Source of the DNA: Orbaceae bacterium lpD04 | GTDB taxonomy: Bacteria; Pseudomonadota; Gammaproteobacteria; Enterobacterales; Orbaceae | Assembly (NCBI GenBank): GCA_036251935.1 | Contig: CP133967.1 | Location: 1,931,488-1,995,487, forward strand | Direction of reading: 5' to 3' | DNA: 64,000 bases | In this document: in pieces, positions 31,298 through 42,700 of the stretch | Numbering within the stretch: the first letter of the stretch is position 1 | How the letters are laid out: the number at the start of each line of letters is the position of its first letter | The notes under the pieces: generated by a model | What the model saw: the letters and a program-made list of their open reading frames with translations, nothing else | Told to the model about the DNA's origin: nothing | Database searches by the model: none | Translations under genes and position numbers: made by a program

Positions 31298-31504
31298 TTA
31301 ATTTCTATCTATTTGGATCATCATTTGCTGGGTATTTGGATTTTTTTGGCATTGCTGAGAATTGCTCATTACCCCATCACACCCTTCTATAACTCTTTGC
31401 GGTTTTGACCATCGGCTATCTTCAGTTTGTTGTTTTTGCCCACCACATGCAACAAGCCCGAAACACATTACTGAAAAACTTAACAATACGATTATTCTTT
31501 TCAT
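31298..31504 (-). CDS. Small lipoprotein, unknown function
   Basis: 68-residue precursor with a lipobox LVAC (Cys20) and a polar, glutamine-rich mature part of 49 residues containing two cysteines (CDGV, QQCQ). Predicted to sit in the envelope. Co-directional with the EamA gene 4 bases downstream. I do not recognise the family. Confidence 0.65.
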   Translation of the reverse strand: MKRIIVLLSFSVMCFGLVACGGQKQQTEDSRWSKPQRVIEGCDGVMSNSQQCQKNPNTQQMMIQIDRN

Positions 31505-31724
31505 ATTTTATATCCTCATTTTGAGCTGCTCTATCTTAAATTGATTATATATTAATTGTGGTTTAATAAATAATCATTAATTACTCATTTTGGTATAGTC
31601 ACCTATTTTTAATACTAAAAACAGGGATCGAATCTCCTGATAATAAATTACAAAATCCACGTACAGTATGATGTTTTTTAGTTATGTCATAATATGGGTT
31701 TTTATAATTCATAATAAAACCTTA

Positions 31725-32081
31725 TTAACGCTGGCGCTCTATGATAACTGCAACATTTTTAGCACTTGGAATAGCACTTGGTTTGCTAACTTTAATTTTA
31801 ACGCGAGGCACAAAAAAATCATTGATAATTAATTGGGCAACGTCTTCAGCGACGCGCTCAATTAAACCAAATTGGCGATTTTTAACGTAGTTTTCTATGG
31901 CACTCGTTACTTTGGCATAATCTAGACAAAACGTCACATCATCATTTAGCCCTGCTGGTTTATTATCCCACTGCATTTCGAGATCAAGTACCAATTTTTG
32001 CTTAATGGTCTTTTCCCAATCATACACGCCAATGGTTGTAATAATAGTTAAACCTTCAATTAAAACGCTATCTTTTATCAT
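31725..32081 (-). CDS. folB: Dihydroneopterin aldolase
   Basis: Folate pathway enzyme of 118 residues that releases glycolaldehyde from dihydroneopterin. Typical motifs: IEGLTIITTIGVYDWEK at the start, DYAKVTSAI, LIERVAEDVAQLI, and VKVSKPSAIPSAKNV-like ending. Single gene, divergent from rsmE. Confidence 0.93.
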   Translation of the reverse strand: MIKDSVLIEGLTIITTIGVYDWEKTIKQKLVLDLEMQWDNKPAGLNDDVTFCLDYAKVTSAIENYVKNRQFGLIERVAEDVAQLIINDFFVPRVKIKVSKPSAIPSAKNVAVIIERQR

Positions 32082-32184
32082 ATAAAAATATCCTCTTTAT
32101 CTATTCAATAAGAGATTACCCAATCTATATAAATTACGCTATAATTTATTTAAAATTTTTTTAATAAATTTAAAAGTTATATTT

Positions 32185-32910
32185 ATGGTACGAATTTTCC
32201 AACCAAAAGCTATTTTACCCAATAGTGTTATTGAACTCGATGATAATGCATTTAATCATATTGTTAGAGTGCTTAGAATGAAGCAAGGTGAATCAATTAC
32301 ACTATTTGATGGCAGTAATAAAATAACCGAGGCCACAATTAGTCAAATTAATAAAAAAAACTTAATTGTTAACACCTTAGACAGTACGATTGATGATCGA
32401 GAATCGCCCTTGAATATTCATTTAGGCCAAGTGTTGTCACGAGGTGAAAAAATGGAATTTACGATCCAAAAATCAGTTGAATTAGGGGTCAATACCATTA
32501 CCCCACTTTTATCAAATCGCTGCGGAGTTAAGCTAGATGGGGATAGATTGGATAAAAAAGTGCAACAATGGCAAAAAATAGCCCAATCAGCTTGTGAACA
32601 ATGTGGACGAAATATCGTTCCGACGATAAATCCGATCCAAAAACTCGAGCAATGGTGTGCAACTCTTGATAATTATACTAAATTAACACTACATCCAAGA
32701 GCCCAACACGGCATAAACCAGCTAAGCTTGATTAATTCAAATATCGCTTTACTCATTGGCCCAGAGGGCGGATTAACTGAAACTGAAATAAATATGACTA
32801 CCGAGCAGCAGTTCATTGAAATTTTACTTGGCCCTAGGATCTTACGAACTGAAACTGTCGCACTAACGGCAATTACCGCTTTACAAGTTAAATTTGGTGA
32901 TCTGGGCTAA
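32185..32910 (+). CDS. rsmE: 16S rRNA (uracil-1498-N3)-methyltransferase
   Basis: SPOUT methyltransferase of 241 residues, family length 240-245. An N-terminal PUA-like domain ([12 protein letters not shown]) is followed by the knotted domain with [14 protein letters not shown] and [16 protein letters not shown], which binds SAM. First of a rightward series that continues with gshB after 242 bases, as in enterobacteria (rsmE-gshB-yqgE-ruvX). Confidence 0.96.
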   Translation: MVRIFQPKAILPNSVIELDDNAFNHIVRVLRMKQGESITLFDGSNKITEATISQINKKNLIVNTLDSTIDDRESPLNIHLGQVLSRGEKMEFTIQKSVELGVNTITPLLSNRCGVKLDGDRLDKKVQQWQKIAQSACEQCGRNIVPTINPIQKLEQWCATLDNYTKLTLHPRAQHGINQLSLINSNIALLIGPEGGLTETEINMTTEQQFIEILLGPRILRTETVALTAITALQVKFGDLG

Positions 32911-33152
32911 ATATCATTCATATTCAACAAAACAATAACGATGCTTATCAAAGCGCTCATTAACGTAATATTAAAACGCTTTTTATTAATATTTTTATCT
33001 AATGGCGATCGTTCATGTTTCAATAAATAATGATAGCTTATAACTATCGAAATAGTTGTTTAGATAAGTCGCAAAAAGGCTTCTATTCATTAAATTTCAG
33101 TATATACTAATCAAAATAGCATAAAATGATAAATAGTAATTAAGGAGTTGTC

Positions 33153-34100
33153 ATGATAAAGCTTGGCATCGTTATGGATCCCATTAGTCAGATTAATATA
33201 AAAAAAGATACCAGTTTTGCTATGTTGCAAGAGGCACAAAAACGAGGTTATCAGATTTATTATATGGAAATGAGCGACCTTTTTTTAAATGGCGGTGAAG
33301 CGTATGCAACAACTCGGACTTTAACGATTTGCAACGATAAACAACATTGGTTTGATTTTGCAAATGAACAAACTATTGCATTAAGTGAACTCGACGTTAT
33401 TTTAATGCGCAAAGATCCGCCATTTGATACTGAATTTATTTATGCCACTTATATTTTAGAACGCGCTGAAAATGCGGGTGTATTAGTTGTCAATAAACCA
33501 CAGAGCTTGCGTGATTGTAATGAAAAATTATATACCGCTTGGTTTGCGCAGTTTACCCCGCAAACTTTAGTAACTAGGCAAACAGCCTTAATAAAAAACT
33601 TTTATCAGACCCATCAAGATATCATTTTAAAACCGTTAGATGGTATGGGTGGCGCCTCAATTTTTAGAATTAAGCAAGGTGATCCCAATGTCTCAGTCAT
33701 TATTGAAACATTAACCCATAACAATAGCCAATACTGCATGGCACAAACCTATCTACCAGCTATTAAAGAGGGTGATAAGCGAGTACTTGTTGTCGATGGT
33801 GTACCTGTGCCATATTGCCTTGCACGTATTCCACAAAAAGGGGAAACACGAGGTAACCTTGCTGCTGGCGGTTCTGGTGAAGTTAGAGCGTTATCAGAAA
33901 GTGACTGGAAAATTGCTAATGCAATTGGTCCATCATTAAAAGAGAAAGGTTTATTGTTTGTTGGTTTAGATATTATCGGTGATAAGCTTACTGAGATTAA
34001 TGTGACAAGCCCAACTTGTGTTCGTGAGATTGAAGGTCATGTTAATGATTTATCAATTACTGGCATGTTAATGGATGCGATAGAAAAACGTTTACAATAA
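33153..34100 (+). CDS. gshB: Glutathione synthetase
   Basis: ATP-grasp enzyme of 315 residues joining gamma-glutamylcysteine and glycine (E. coli 316). Seen: GIVMDPISQINIKKDTSFAM, LKPLDGMGGASIF, GDKRVLVVDG, and NVTSPTCVREIE. AAGGAG ribosome site. In this cluster it is followed by a GNAT gene before yqgE, an insertion relative to E. coli. Confidence 0.96.
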   Translation: MIKLGIVMDPISQINIKKDTSFAMLQEAQKRGYQIYYMEMSDLFLNGGEAYATTRTLTICNDKQHWFDFANEQTIALSELDVILMRKDPPFDTEFIYATYILERAENAGVLVVNKPQSLRDCNEKLYTAWFAQFTPQTLVTRQTALIKNFYQTHQDIILKPLDGMGGASIFRIKQGDPNVSVIIETLTHNNSQYCMAQTYLPAIKEGDKRVLVVDGVPVPYCLARIPQKGETRGNLAAGGSGEVRALSESDWKIANAIGPSLKEKGLLFVGLDIIGDKLTEINVTSPTCVREIEGHVNDLSITGMLMDAIEKRLQ

Positions 34101-34113
34101 TTGAGGAGTTACA

Positions 34114-34566
34114 ATGATTAGACAATATCAATCAGGCGATTTAGATAAAATAATGTCAATTTGGTTGACTGAAAATGAACGGGCTCACAATTTTATCGAT
34201 GCTGATTTTTTTATTAATAACTTTGAGCTCGTTAAATCCTTAATTCCAATGTCGACTGTTTATGTGCAAGATTTAAATGGTATTAAGGGATTTATTGGTA
34301 TAACTGACAATTATATTGCAGGTCTTTTCGTTGATTCTAATTTTCACCATCAGGGAATTGGAACCGCACTGATTCAAAAAGCGAAACAAAAGCATAATGA
34401 TCTTTCTGTCCATGTCTATCAAAAAAATGATAAAGCGGTTGCGTTTTATTTATCCCAAGGATTTGAAGTAATATCTGAATCAATTAATGATGAAACCAAT
34501 GAGATCGAATATTTGATGAGCTGCCATCTAGAGCACCATGTCAAAATTGGTAAATGTGCTTTATAA
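34114..34566 (+). CDS. GNAT family N-acetyltransferase
   Basis: 150-residue single-domain acetyltransferase. The acetyl-CoA loop is GLFVDSNFHHQGIGTALI, and the C-terminal DKAVAFYLSQGFEV is typical. Resembles the YjaB group. It is placed 13 bases after gshB and 36 before yqgE, so it belongs to that operon. Acceptor unknown. Confidence 0.85.
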   Translation: MIRQYQSGDLDKIMSIWLTENERAHNFIDADFFINNFELVKSLIPMSTVYVQDLNGIKGFIGITDNYIAGLFVDSNFHHQGIGTALIQKAKQKHNDLSVHVYQKNDKAVAFYLSQGFEVISESINDETNEIEYLMSCHLEHHVKIGKCAL

Positions 34567-34602
34567 CAGTCAAATGGACGATATTTTGGTAATACGTAAA
34601 TT

Positions 34603-35160
34603 ATGAATTTAAAAAACCGCTTTATTATTGCAATGCCGGCATTAAATGATACGTTATTTAATCGCTCGGTAGTCTATATTTGTGAACATAATCGTGAAGG
34701 CGCCATGGGGATTATTATTAATAAGCCGATTCATGATCTGTCTGTTCAAACGGTATTATCAAAATTGGATATTACGCCTTACAAATCGTGCGCTGAGCTA
34801 GAACAGCCGGTTTTTATTGGTGGCCCATTAGCGGATGAACAAGGATTTATTTTACATACCCCGCAAGCAGGATTTTCTTCAAGTATTGCGATATCTGATG
34901 ATGTGATGATAACCACATCTTTAGATGTATTAAAATCGATTGGCTCACCTGAGCAACCGAATAATTTATTGCTTTCACTTGGTTATGCCAGTTGGGGAAA
35001 TATGCAACTAGAAACCGAAATTGTTCAAAATGATTGGCTTGTTGCCGATGTAAAAGCTGAGATAATTTTTGAAAGTCCAATTGATGATCGTTGGCACCTT
35101 GCAGCCCAATCAATAGGTGTTAACATTGACCTTATTTCAACTCAAATGGGTAAAGCATAA
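34603..35160 (+). CDS. yqgE: YqgE/AlgH family protein (UPF0301)
   Basis: 185-residue cytoplasmic protein with the family motifs [24 protein letters not shown] and [12 protein letters not shown]. Function not settled. It precedes ruvX by five bases, the widely conserved yqgE-yqgF pair. Confidence 0.93.
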   Translation: MNLKNRFIIAMPALNDTLFNRSVVYICEHNREGAMGIIINKPIHDLSVQTVLSKLDITPYKSCAELEQPVFIGGPLADEQGFILHTPQAGFSSSIAISDDVMITTSLDVLKSIGSPEQPNNLLLSLGYASWGNMQLETEIVQNDWLVADVKAEIIFESPIDDRWHLAAQSIGVNIDLISTQMGKA

Positions 35161-35165
35161 AGACT

Positions 35166-35582
35166 ATGGCAACCGTTATTGCATTTGATTTTGGTACTAG
35201 CAGTATTGGCTGCGCTATTGGCCAAGACATTACTAAAACAGCAAGACCTCTTTGTGCTTTTAAAGCGCGTGATGGAAAACCTAATTGGGGTGATATCGAG
35301 AAAGTATTGAAAGAGTGGCAACCCGATTATTTAGTTGTTGGTCTTCCTTTGAATATGGATGGTAGTGAGCAAGAATTAACGCTTAGGGCTAGAAAGTTTG
35401 CCAATCGCTTACATGGGCGATTTGGTAATCAAGTTCAGTTACAAGATGAACGGCTATCAACTGTTGAAGCTAAATCACATCTTTTTGCTTCGGGTGGTTA
35501 TCGTGCACTTGATAAAGGTAAAGTTGATGCTAGCTCTGCCGTCATTATTTTAGAAAGCTGGTTTGAAAATCACGCAATATAA
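35166..35582 (+). CDS. ruvX: Putative pre-16S rRNA nuclease YqgF/RuvX
   Basis: RNase H-fold nuclease of 138 residues (also called putative Holliday junction resolvase). The first active-site Asp is in [24 protein letters not shown] and the late aspartate in [10 protein letters not shown] complete the site. Ends at an intrinsic terminator 78 bases downstream. Confidence 0.95.
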   Translation: MATVIAFDFGTSSIGCAIGQDITKTARPLCAFKARDGKPNWGDIEKVLKEWQPDYLVVGLPLNMDGSEQELTLRARKFANRLHGRFGNQVQLQDERLSTVEAKSHLFASGGYRALDKGKVDASSAVIILESWFENHAI

Positions 35583-35659
35583 CAATTTACCAAATGAAAT
35601 GCTAATTTCGTTAAAATATTGTTGTAGCACCTAATTACAGTGTAAAAATCATGAATGAT

Positions 35660-35683
35660 AAAGGGCGCAATAACGCCCTTTTT
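35660..35683. terminator. Bidirectional terminator between ruvX and ribB
   Basis: Eight-bp stem AAAGGGCG/CGCCCTTT with a 6-base loop and short T-runs on both strands, placed between the converging gene ends. Confidence 0.82.
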
Positions 35684-35695
35684 ATCTTGAGATGC

Positions 35696-36373
35696 TTAAG
35701 AATTTGCTCGACGATATTCGACAATATCTTCAATTGTTACAACCGGTAAACCGAATTTTTTAGCGAAAGCAACGACCTCGGGAGCTCTTGACATTGAGCC
35801 ATCATCATTGGTTAATTCACAGATCACCGCGGCGGGCTTAAAACCGGCTAACTTAACTAAGTCAACTGAAGCTTCAGTGTGCCCCCTACGAGCAAAAACG
35901 CCATCATCTTGCGAAACAAGAGGAAAAACATGCCCTGGATGATTTAAATCAGTAGGCTTTGCGTTATCGGCAACCGCCGCCCTTACCGTTGTGACTCTAT
36001 CACTTGCCGATACACCCGTTGATACGCCGTTAGCAGCTTCAATACTAATGGTAAAGGCAGTCTTATTTTTGCTGGTATTATGTGGCACCATCATCGGTAG
36101 CGCAAGTTTATCGCAATAAGCTTTAGGCATGCATAGGCAAACAATGCCGCTGCCATAACGAATAGTTAAAGCCATTTGCTCTGATGTAATATTTTCAGCC
36201 GCCCAAATAACATCGCCCTCATTTTCACGATCTTCATCGTCAAGAACAAGCACACCTTTGCCTGCTTTTAAAGCAGCTAAAGCATTTTTAACACGTTCAA
36301 TGGGGGATCCAAATTCGGCGAGACTAAAGGTATTATGTACAATTTTAATACTATTTTCTGTTTTCTGATTCAT
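35696..36373 (-). CDS. ribB: 3,4-dihydroxy-2-butanone 4-phosphate synthase
   Basis: Riboflavin pathway enzyme of 225 residues forming the four-carbon unit from ribulose 5-phosphate (E. coli RibB 217). Seen: [32 protein letters not shown]-like region as [11 protein letters not shown], and [11 protein letters not shown]. It stands alone and has an FMN riboswitch in its leader. Confidence 0.96.
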   Translation of the reverse strand: MNQKTENSIKIVHNTFSLAEFGSPIERVKNALAALKAGKGVLVLDDEDRENEGDVIWAAENITSEQMALTIRYGSGIVCLCMPKAYCDKLALPMMVPHNTSKNKTAFTISIEAANGVSTGVSASDRVTTVRAAVADNAKPTDLNHPGHVFPLVSQDDGVFARRGHTEASVDLVKLAGFKPAAVICELTNDDGSMSRAPEVVAFAKKFGLPVVTIEDIVEYRRANS

Positions 36374-36482
36374 GGTAAAATATTCCTTATTTATTAATTA
36401 AATACCAGAATCAGGGCAAGTGCTTGACCATTAGCAATATCATGCATACCTGCAATGATAATTATTTGAAAGGCTTATAAGC

Positions 36483-36620
36483 AACTCTCTTTTATCCAGA
36501 CTCTAACTGTCGGCCTTGGAATTTCACCAAATCTGCTAGACCTTAATTCTTTAATAAAAATAATTAAGCGCTCGTGGGCTATAACCACCGGTGGGGACTT
36601 ACACCCCGCCCTGAGAATTA
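36483..36620 (-). promoter_or_regulatory. FMN riboswitch (RFN element) upstream of ribB
   Basis: On the minus strand the leader has the RFN core: TTCTCAGGGCGGGGTG, then CCCCACCGGTGG, GCCCACGAGCG, GGTCTAGCAGATTTGGTGAAA, and CCGACAGTTAGAGTCTGGAT near the 3' side. The P1 arms are about 36614-36620 and 36483-36489. It ends about 110 bases before ribB and should shut ribB down when FMN is plentiful. A TATTAT-like -10 lies just upstream (near 36645). Confidence 0.92.
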
Positions 36621-36683
36621 TCAGCAATGCTGACCGATACACTATAATACTAAATTACTAAAAATTCACCTTTTTGTAATAAA

Positions 36684-36706
36684 AAAACCGGCTTAATGCC
36701 GGCTTT
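36684..36706 (-). terminator. Terminator of the autotransporter gene
   Basis: CCGGC/GCCGG stem with a 5-base loop, extended by A/T pairs; a T-run follows on the minus strand. Lies 17 bases after the autotransporter stop and may also serve the other direction. Confidence 0.75.
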
Positions 36707-36722
36707 GTTTTTTATTAACGGA

Positions 36723-39700
36723 TTAAAAACTATATTTAAGGCCTAACATAATTGATGCATTTTCATAATTATGATCACCTCTTTGCCCGGCTAAATTAAA
36801 CCAAATATTGGTATTTTTATGGATATTCCCCTCTACCCCGACTTTAAGTTCGCCAATATTGCGAGCGCTATCTTGGCTGACGGTCATATCGTTATCGAGT
36901 GTAACATCAAAAAGTTTCGTATTATGTAGCCAGTTCGCCTCTATAAATAGCTGAGCTGATTGATTTGTCATTTCTTGCATATCTAGCTTACTAATTAATG
37001 ATGCTCTAAGACCTAAACGGGTTTGTAAATTACCATCATTAGAACTAATACGAGTACCGTTACTTTCGGTAAAATCATTAGCTTTAACGCCGCCCCAAAT
37101 CATTTGTGCTTTCGGTTGTAACCAAACGTCATAATGACCTAATGTGCCTGTTGCTAAAGAGTAGCCAGACTCTATCGATGCCGTCATGCCTTTTAAGTGA
37201 TATTTTTCAGAAAAGTTATCACCAGAAACGGTTGCATTGAAATGATTCCATAACGCCCATGAATCAATATAAAGACCGGTTTTATCTTCATTATTGTTAT
37301 ACCATGTTGCATAAAGACCAACGCTATAGCCATCAATTTTAGCGTCTGATTTAGTATTATCTCGATTAGATTTTGAATCATTTTTACTTCGACCTTGACC
37401 TGCCATCACACCAATATGCAGACGATTAAGACCATTAGTGCTCCAGCCAGCGATATCACCGCCAATTTGAGTCAAATTCCAATTATTTTTAATCGATAAA
37501 TCACCATCAGCTGCCTCAAATTTGTTGTACCCATATTGATAACGTAACCACATACTTGTCACTTTTTGTTCACCAGTAAGTAAATCAGTATATTGAGTTT
37601 CGCCTAAGCGATCGTATAATCGAGAGTTAAATAAGTTATTAGCAGCAAACATATTACCAATATACCCACCAATTTCAGGCCTAACGGCTAACTGACTTTG
37701 TAAAACCCAGTTATTATTATTTGTCGTACTACGCTGTAAGATATAATCATATGCTCCAGCAATAATGCGCTCTGACTGGATAAATTCCGCATTAGACTGG
37801 CCATTTACATCAATAATTTCAATACCATTCATTGTTTTTGCGCCCAAACCAGCAATGTTATTTACCAATACATAGCTTGTCCCTGATGAATCGCCATTAA
37901 TGATTAGCTTACTTATTGGTGAATTATCATCAGATAATTTACCATTGAAAATCAAACGACTTTCGGCCGTGCCCACATAGTTATTAACCGTCACATTGTG
38001 TTGACTAACGCGATTACTATTGGGTGATTCACCAATATAAAATCGACCGCTATTATTAATATTTCCTTGAAAAATAGCATTATCAAGCCCAACTAATGTA
38101 CCATTACGCTCAATATCGACTAAGTGAGTTGCATAACTGTCAGTCGTAGCGCTATTATTACCTTTAAAAATAAGGGAACCACCTTTAATACTAGTCGTTC
38201 CTGTGTAGTTTTTAGCTTGAGGTAATGTGAATGTTAATGATGCTAAATTGTATTTATTTAAGGTGCCATTACCGCTAATAGTACTATTACTCATAACACT
38301 ATCATTAGCCATATAAAGGTTTAATTCGCCGTCATTAATTAAAGAGCTTAAACCTAATCCACCTTGTGAATCCATATTGATGCTACCATTAACGCTGTTA
38401 GTAACATTAGCGGTTAAGCCAAGATTATCACCAACAATCGTAATATTTGCTGTTGGCGACGTTGTTCTAATCGAACTTGGATCACCTACAATCAATTGCC
38501 CAGCGCCAATTAATGAGCCAGCGGAAAGATAAGAGCTTAATGCGGCTGTTGAATCAGTGCCATCAATACCATTAATCATCAATTGCCCATTGTTGATGTC
38601 AACAAGTGAATTATTGCTAGTGTATATGCTACCTAACGTTTGATCCCAACCATTAAGCGTGTACTTGGTATTACTATCAAGTTTTAGTAGTCTTGTTAAG
38701 CCAAGTGAATTATTAGCTCCTGAAATTAACGTACTGCTATCTTTTATAAAGGTCGAACCATGATAGGTATTTGTACTGCTTAATGTTACCGATTTGTCAC
38801 CTCTAATTTGCAGATCCCCATAAGTCAATGTTCCATCACTATTTACATAATCTGTAATAATTGCATCGAGCTCCTGACTTCCTGCTTTCGCTTGATTACT
38901 ATTAGTGGCATCCAAAATAAACGCATTACCATTAAGATCATTTTTAGCATTTAATTCAACTTTTGTTAAGCCGTAACCCACATATAAGCCGTCATTATTG
39001 CTACCCTTTGTTATCCTTGAATCGTAGGTTGCTCTTGCAACAACTTGTGAATTTTGAATTAAATGACTTACCGCTTCCTCGGTAATTTCATTGCCATCAT
39101 TATCAATTAATTTAATTTTACTACGATCAATATCGAGATTTATTGCACTACCTGAAATATTGTTTGCCGAAACCAATTTAGTAAAGATAATGCCATCATC
39201 TTGTTCAAGTATTGGTAAAGACGATGGGATCGTCGGATTGTAAATTGAGCCAGTCACATCTATTTCAATATTACCTTGTTCTAATATTAGATCATTAACA
39301 GACACATGATTGGCTGAAGTATTATCTCTTAGGTCAATATTGCCAAAATTGAGCGTGCCGCCACTAATCGTTAATCCTTTAATATTTTGCTCACCCGCAC
39401 CAATTATCACATAACTATTATTTGAGGCGTTAAGCGTTGCATTAGCTAGTGCAGAGGTATTAAGATGCTCAGCAGTATCTAATAATGTAAATTTAAGGTT
39501 CGATAGATTCAATGTTCCGGTAAAGTCACCAACATTCGCTGAATTATTAAAAGCGAATTCATTGAGAGAGCTATTCATGCGACTCATTGGCTGAAGGTCA
39601 ACAATAAATGTTCCTTCTCCTTTTAACGTGCGATCAAACAGCGTATTACTATTTGCCCACTGATAGGTTAATTTACTTGCTTTATCGACAATATCATACG

Positions 39701-42700
39701 TTTCAATACCAGAGTTTAAACCATCGCTGGTGTTGAGGTTTCTAAATGAGATATTACTCGCATTATTTAGTCCTAGATACTGAATATTTTTGATCGTTTC
39801 ATCTTTAGTGATCGTAAAATTAGCACCGCTCGTAAACGTAATTTGATTATTACCTTGACCACCATCAATACTTGTAAATTGTTTAAGTTGATTTTCGCCC
39901 CCTGAATCATCACCAGATCCACTATGAATAATAAATTGATCATCACCAATACCAGCCCTAAATATATTTCCCTCACCTTGTAAAACAAACGTATTACCTT
40001 TGCTGGTATCGTTAGGATCTAAAGAGTTGCCATAACCAAGTAACTCAACAGTTCCATTTATTTTACCGTTACTGCCATTAGTAAAAGAAAGGGCATTTTC
40101 ATTAGTTTGAGTTTTAATTGCATAGCTATTTTTTGCAACGCTTTTATCTTGTGCAGTAAATTGATACTCATTTAAGTTATTTTGACTAAAATCACCAAAT
40201 AATAATTCACCATCATTTGTGAATGTATCGACAAAGCCATTATTTAAATCGACAATAACCGAGTCATTATTTGCCGTATGTAAATTTCCTGATTGAGAAG
40301 CTGTATTAGTCGAACCTTTAATTTCTAATGCCGAGCGGCCGATATTACTAATAATATTCACACTAGCTGAAGTATTGACACTTTTATTGGAGTCGACATA
40401 AATACCATGGCCAGTATTTTGTAAAACATTAATAATAACTTTTTCATAACCAGTATTATTAATACTATTATCGGTAGTCCCAAGTACATTACCCGTTAGG
40501 GAATCAATTTGTTCAAAACGAATGCCAGTACCCTGACCATAAACGTTAATAATACCCGATGTTTTATCACTCACTGTTTGTAGAAATCCAACACTTGAGT
40601 GAATACCATAACCATCATTAACGTCAATGACAGCACCATTAACAAATTGAATATTATTTAAAGATGAGCGATTTTCAATGCCATTACCAGAACTTGAACT
40701 TATGCCATCATTGTTATACAACGCTATTTTAGTATTATCTAAAATAATTTTGCTTGCACCATCGACTAAAATACCGTGGGCGGTTCCTTCAGCTTTTGTT
40801 ATGCCATCCCCGGTTAATTTTAATCTCGCTTGATCTTTAACATGATAAGCGGCGTCACTATTTGACGTTTGGCTACCAATAGCCCAAATAACAGGGTTAC
40901 TACCATTCTCTGCATTAATAATTGTTGCTAGTGATGAGCTACCACTTATTTCAACTGCCGTGCCAATAACTTTAATATATGAACCCGATTGACTCGTTAA
41001 AGTGCCTCCACTATCAATTTTTACGCCAATATTATTTTGGCTCGGTTCTTTAAAATCAACACTGCCTTTATGAGCAAGCCTTCCACTATTAGTAATATAG
41101 TAACCAATGGAATTTTTACCAGAAACCATTTGATTTGTTGCGGCAGTAATATCGGTGGTTAAGTTAGCTGAGCTTTCTACGTAGGAATTACCATTAGAAG
41201 TTGCGATATTAACACCATTAATATCATAATAATTACCATCAATCTGCGCTAAAATCGAATTATCACCAGTTAATAAAATTTTAGTATCATCGGTTATTTT
41301 TACTTGAGCGCCCCCTTCAACACTGATACCTTTCGCATTTTCACCATTAATATTGAGTGTAAAACCACTTAAATTGGCGATAGTTTGATTACTTGTTCCC
41401 GTTGATGTGGCGCCATTCGTTATTTTCATTAATGTTGAATTTTTAGTATTATTCGAATCTAACACGGATAAAGATGGCGTTTGTGATGCAATTGTATTTG
41501 AATTGAAAATAGAGCCTCGTTCAATTCTAAACAATACCGATCCCTCACCGCTAAGCAATAATTTTTTATCACTGTTATAGATAAGAGAAGCTGGCTGGGT
41601 TATACCTGAAATTAAAAAACCTATCTGATTTTGTTTGTCACTAAAAACAATACCCGCATGATCATCAATTTCTGCCGTTGCGCCATCTCGAATGTGAACA
41701 CCAATGGCTCTATCAGCATTTAAATGAATTTGAGCATTATCTTTCATCGTAAATCTAGCACCATCGCCTTCGATCCAAGCACCAAAACTTCTGACTTGGC
41801 TGCTTTGATTTGTATTCGAATCATAAATATTTTTGCTATTAAGATTTACTGTTCCACTTAACGTGATTTTACCCTGATCTTTAACCAATAAAGCCGAACT
41901 ACCAGCATCATTTAAGGTAAGTGTTCCTTTTATATCGGTTGCCGTATTATTGCCTGCAACATAGATTATCGTATTATTATTTCCCTTATCCTTATCGACA
42001 TTTTGGATAATACTATTTTCTTCATTTAAAACTATATTCGAATTAACCGTATCGACATACTCACTACCATTTTTAATCGAGATAACGTTAATATCGTGTT
42101 GGCTACTTGAAACATGAATCGTTTTATTATTGATTAGTTGGGTATTAAGATCCGTTATATCTATTGCGGAATAAGCATCGTTATTATTGCTAGCAATTGC
42201 TTTTGTATTTGTTGAGTTATTATAAGTGTAACCAACATATATATCGCCATTGTTAGTTAATGTTGAATTAGTTTTTAAATTTACAACATTGTTACCAATA
42301 ATTAAATTATTATTGGTACTTATTGCGCCATCAGTAGAAGATGATCCACCAACAACGCCATTATTATCAAAAGTCGAACTATTTCCGGTAATAACTACCG
42401 AGCCACTAATATTTGCATTATTATCATTGGTAACATGAGAACTTGTTTTAGTAATAATACTACCATTAATTATCCCTCCTGATTGATTAGTAATATTGCT
42501 GTCACTACCGGTCGTAATTGAGTCATTGATTGAACCAATATTGTCAATCGAACCATTGTTACCAATTGTCACCTTACCCGCTATTTTTGCGCCCAAACTA
42601 TTTATAATATGCACTTCATCAAGGCTTTCAATCGAACCGATAATAGCGCCGGTTAAATTAGAAATATGGCTATTTTCAGTAATTATTTTTCCTGTTATAT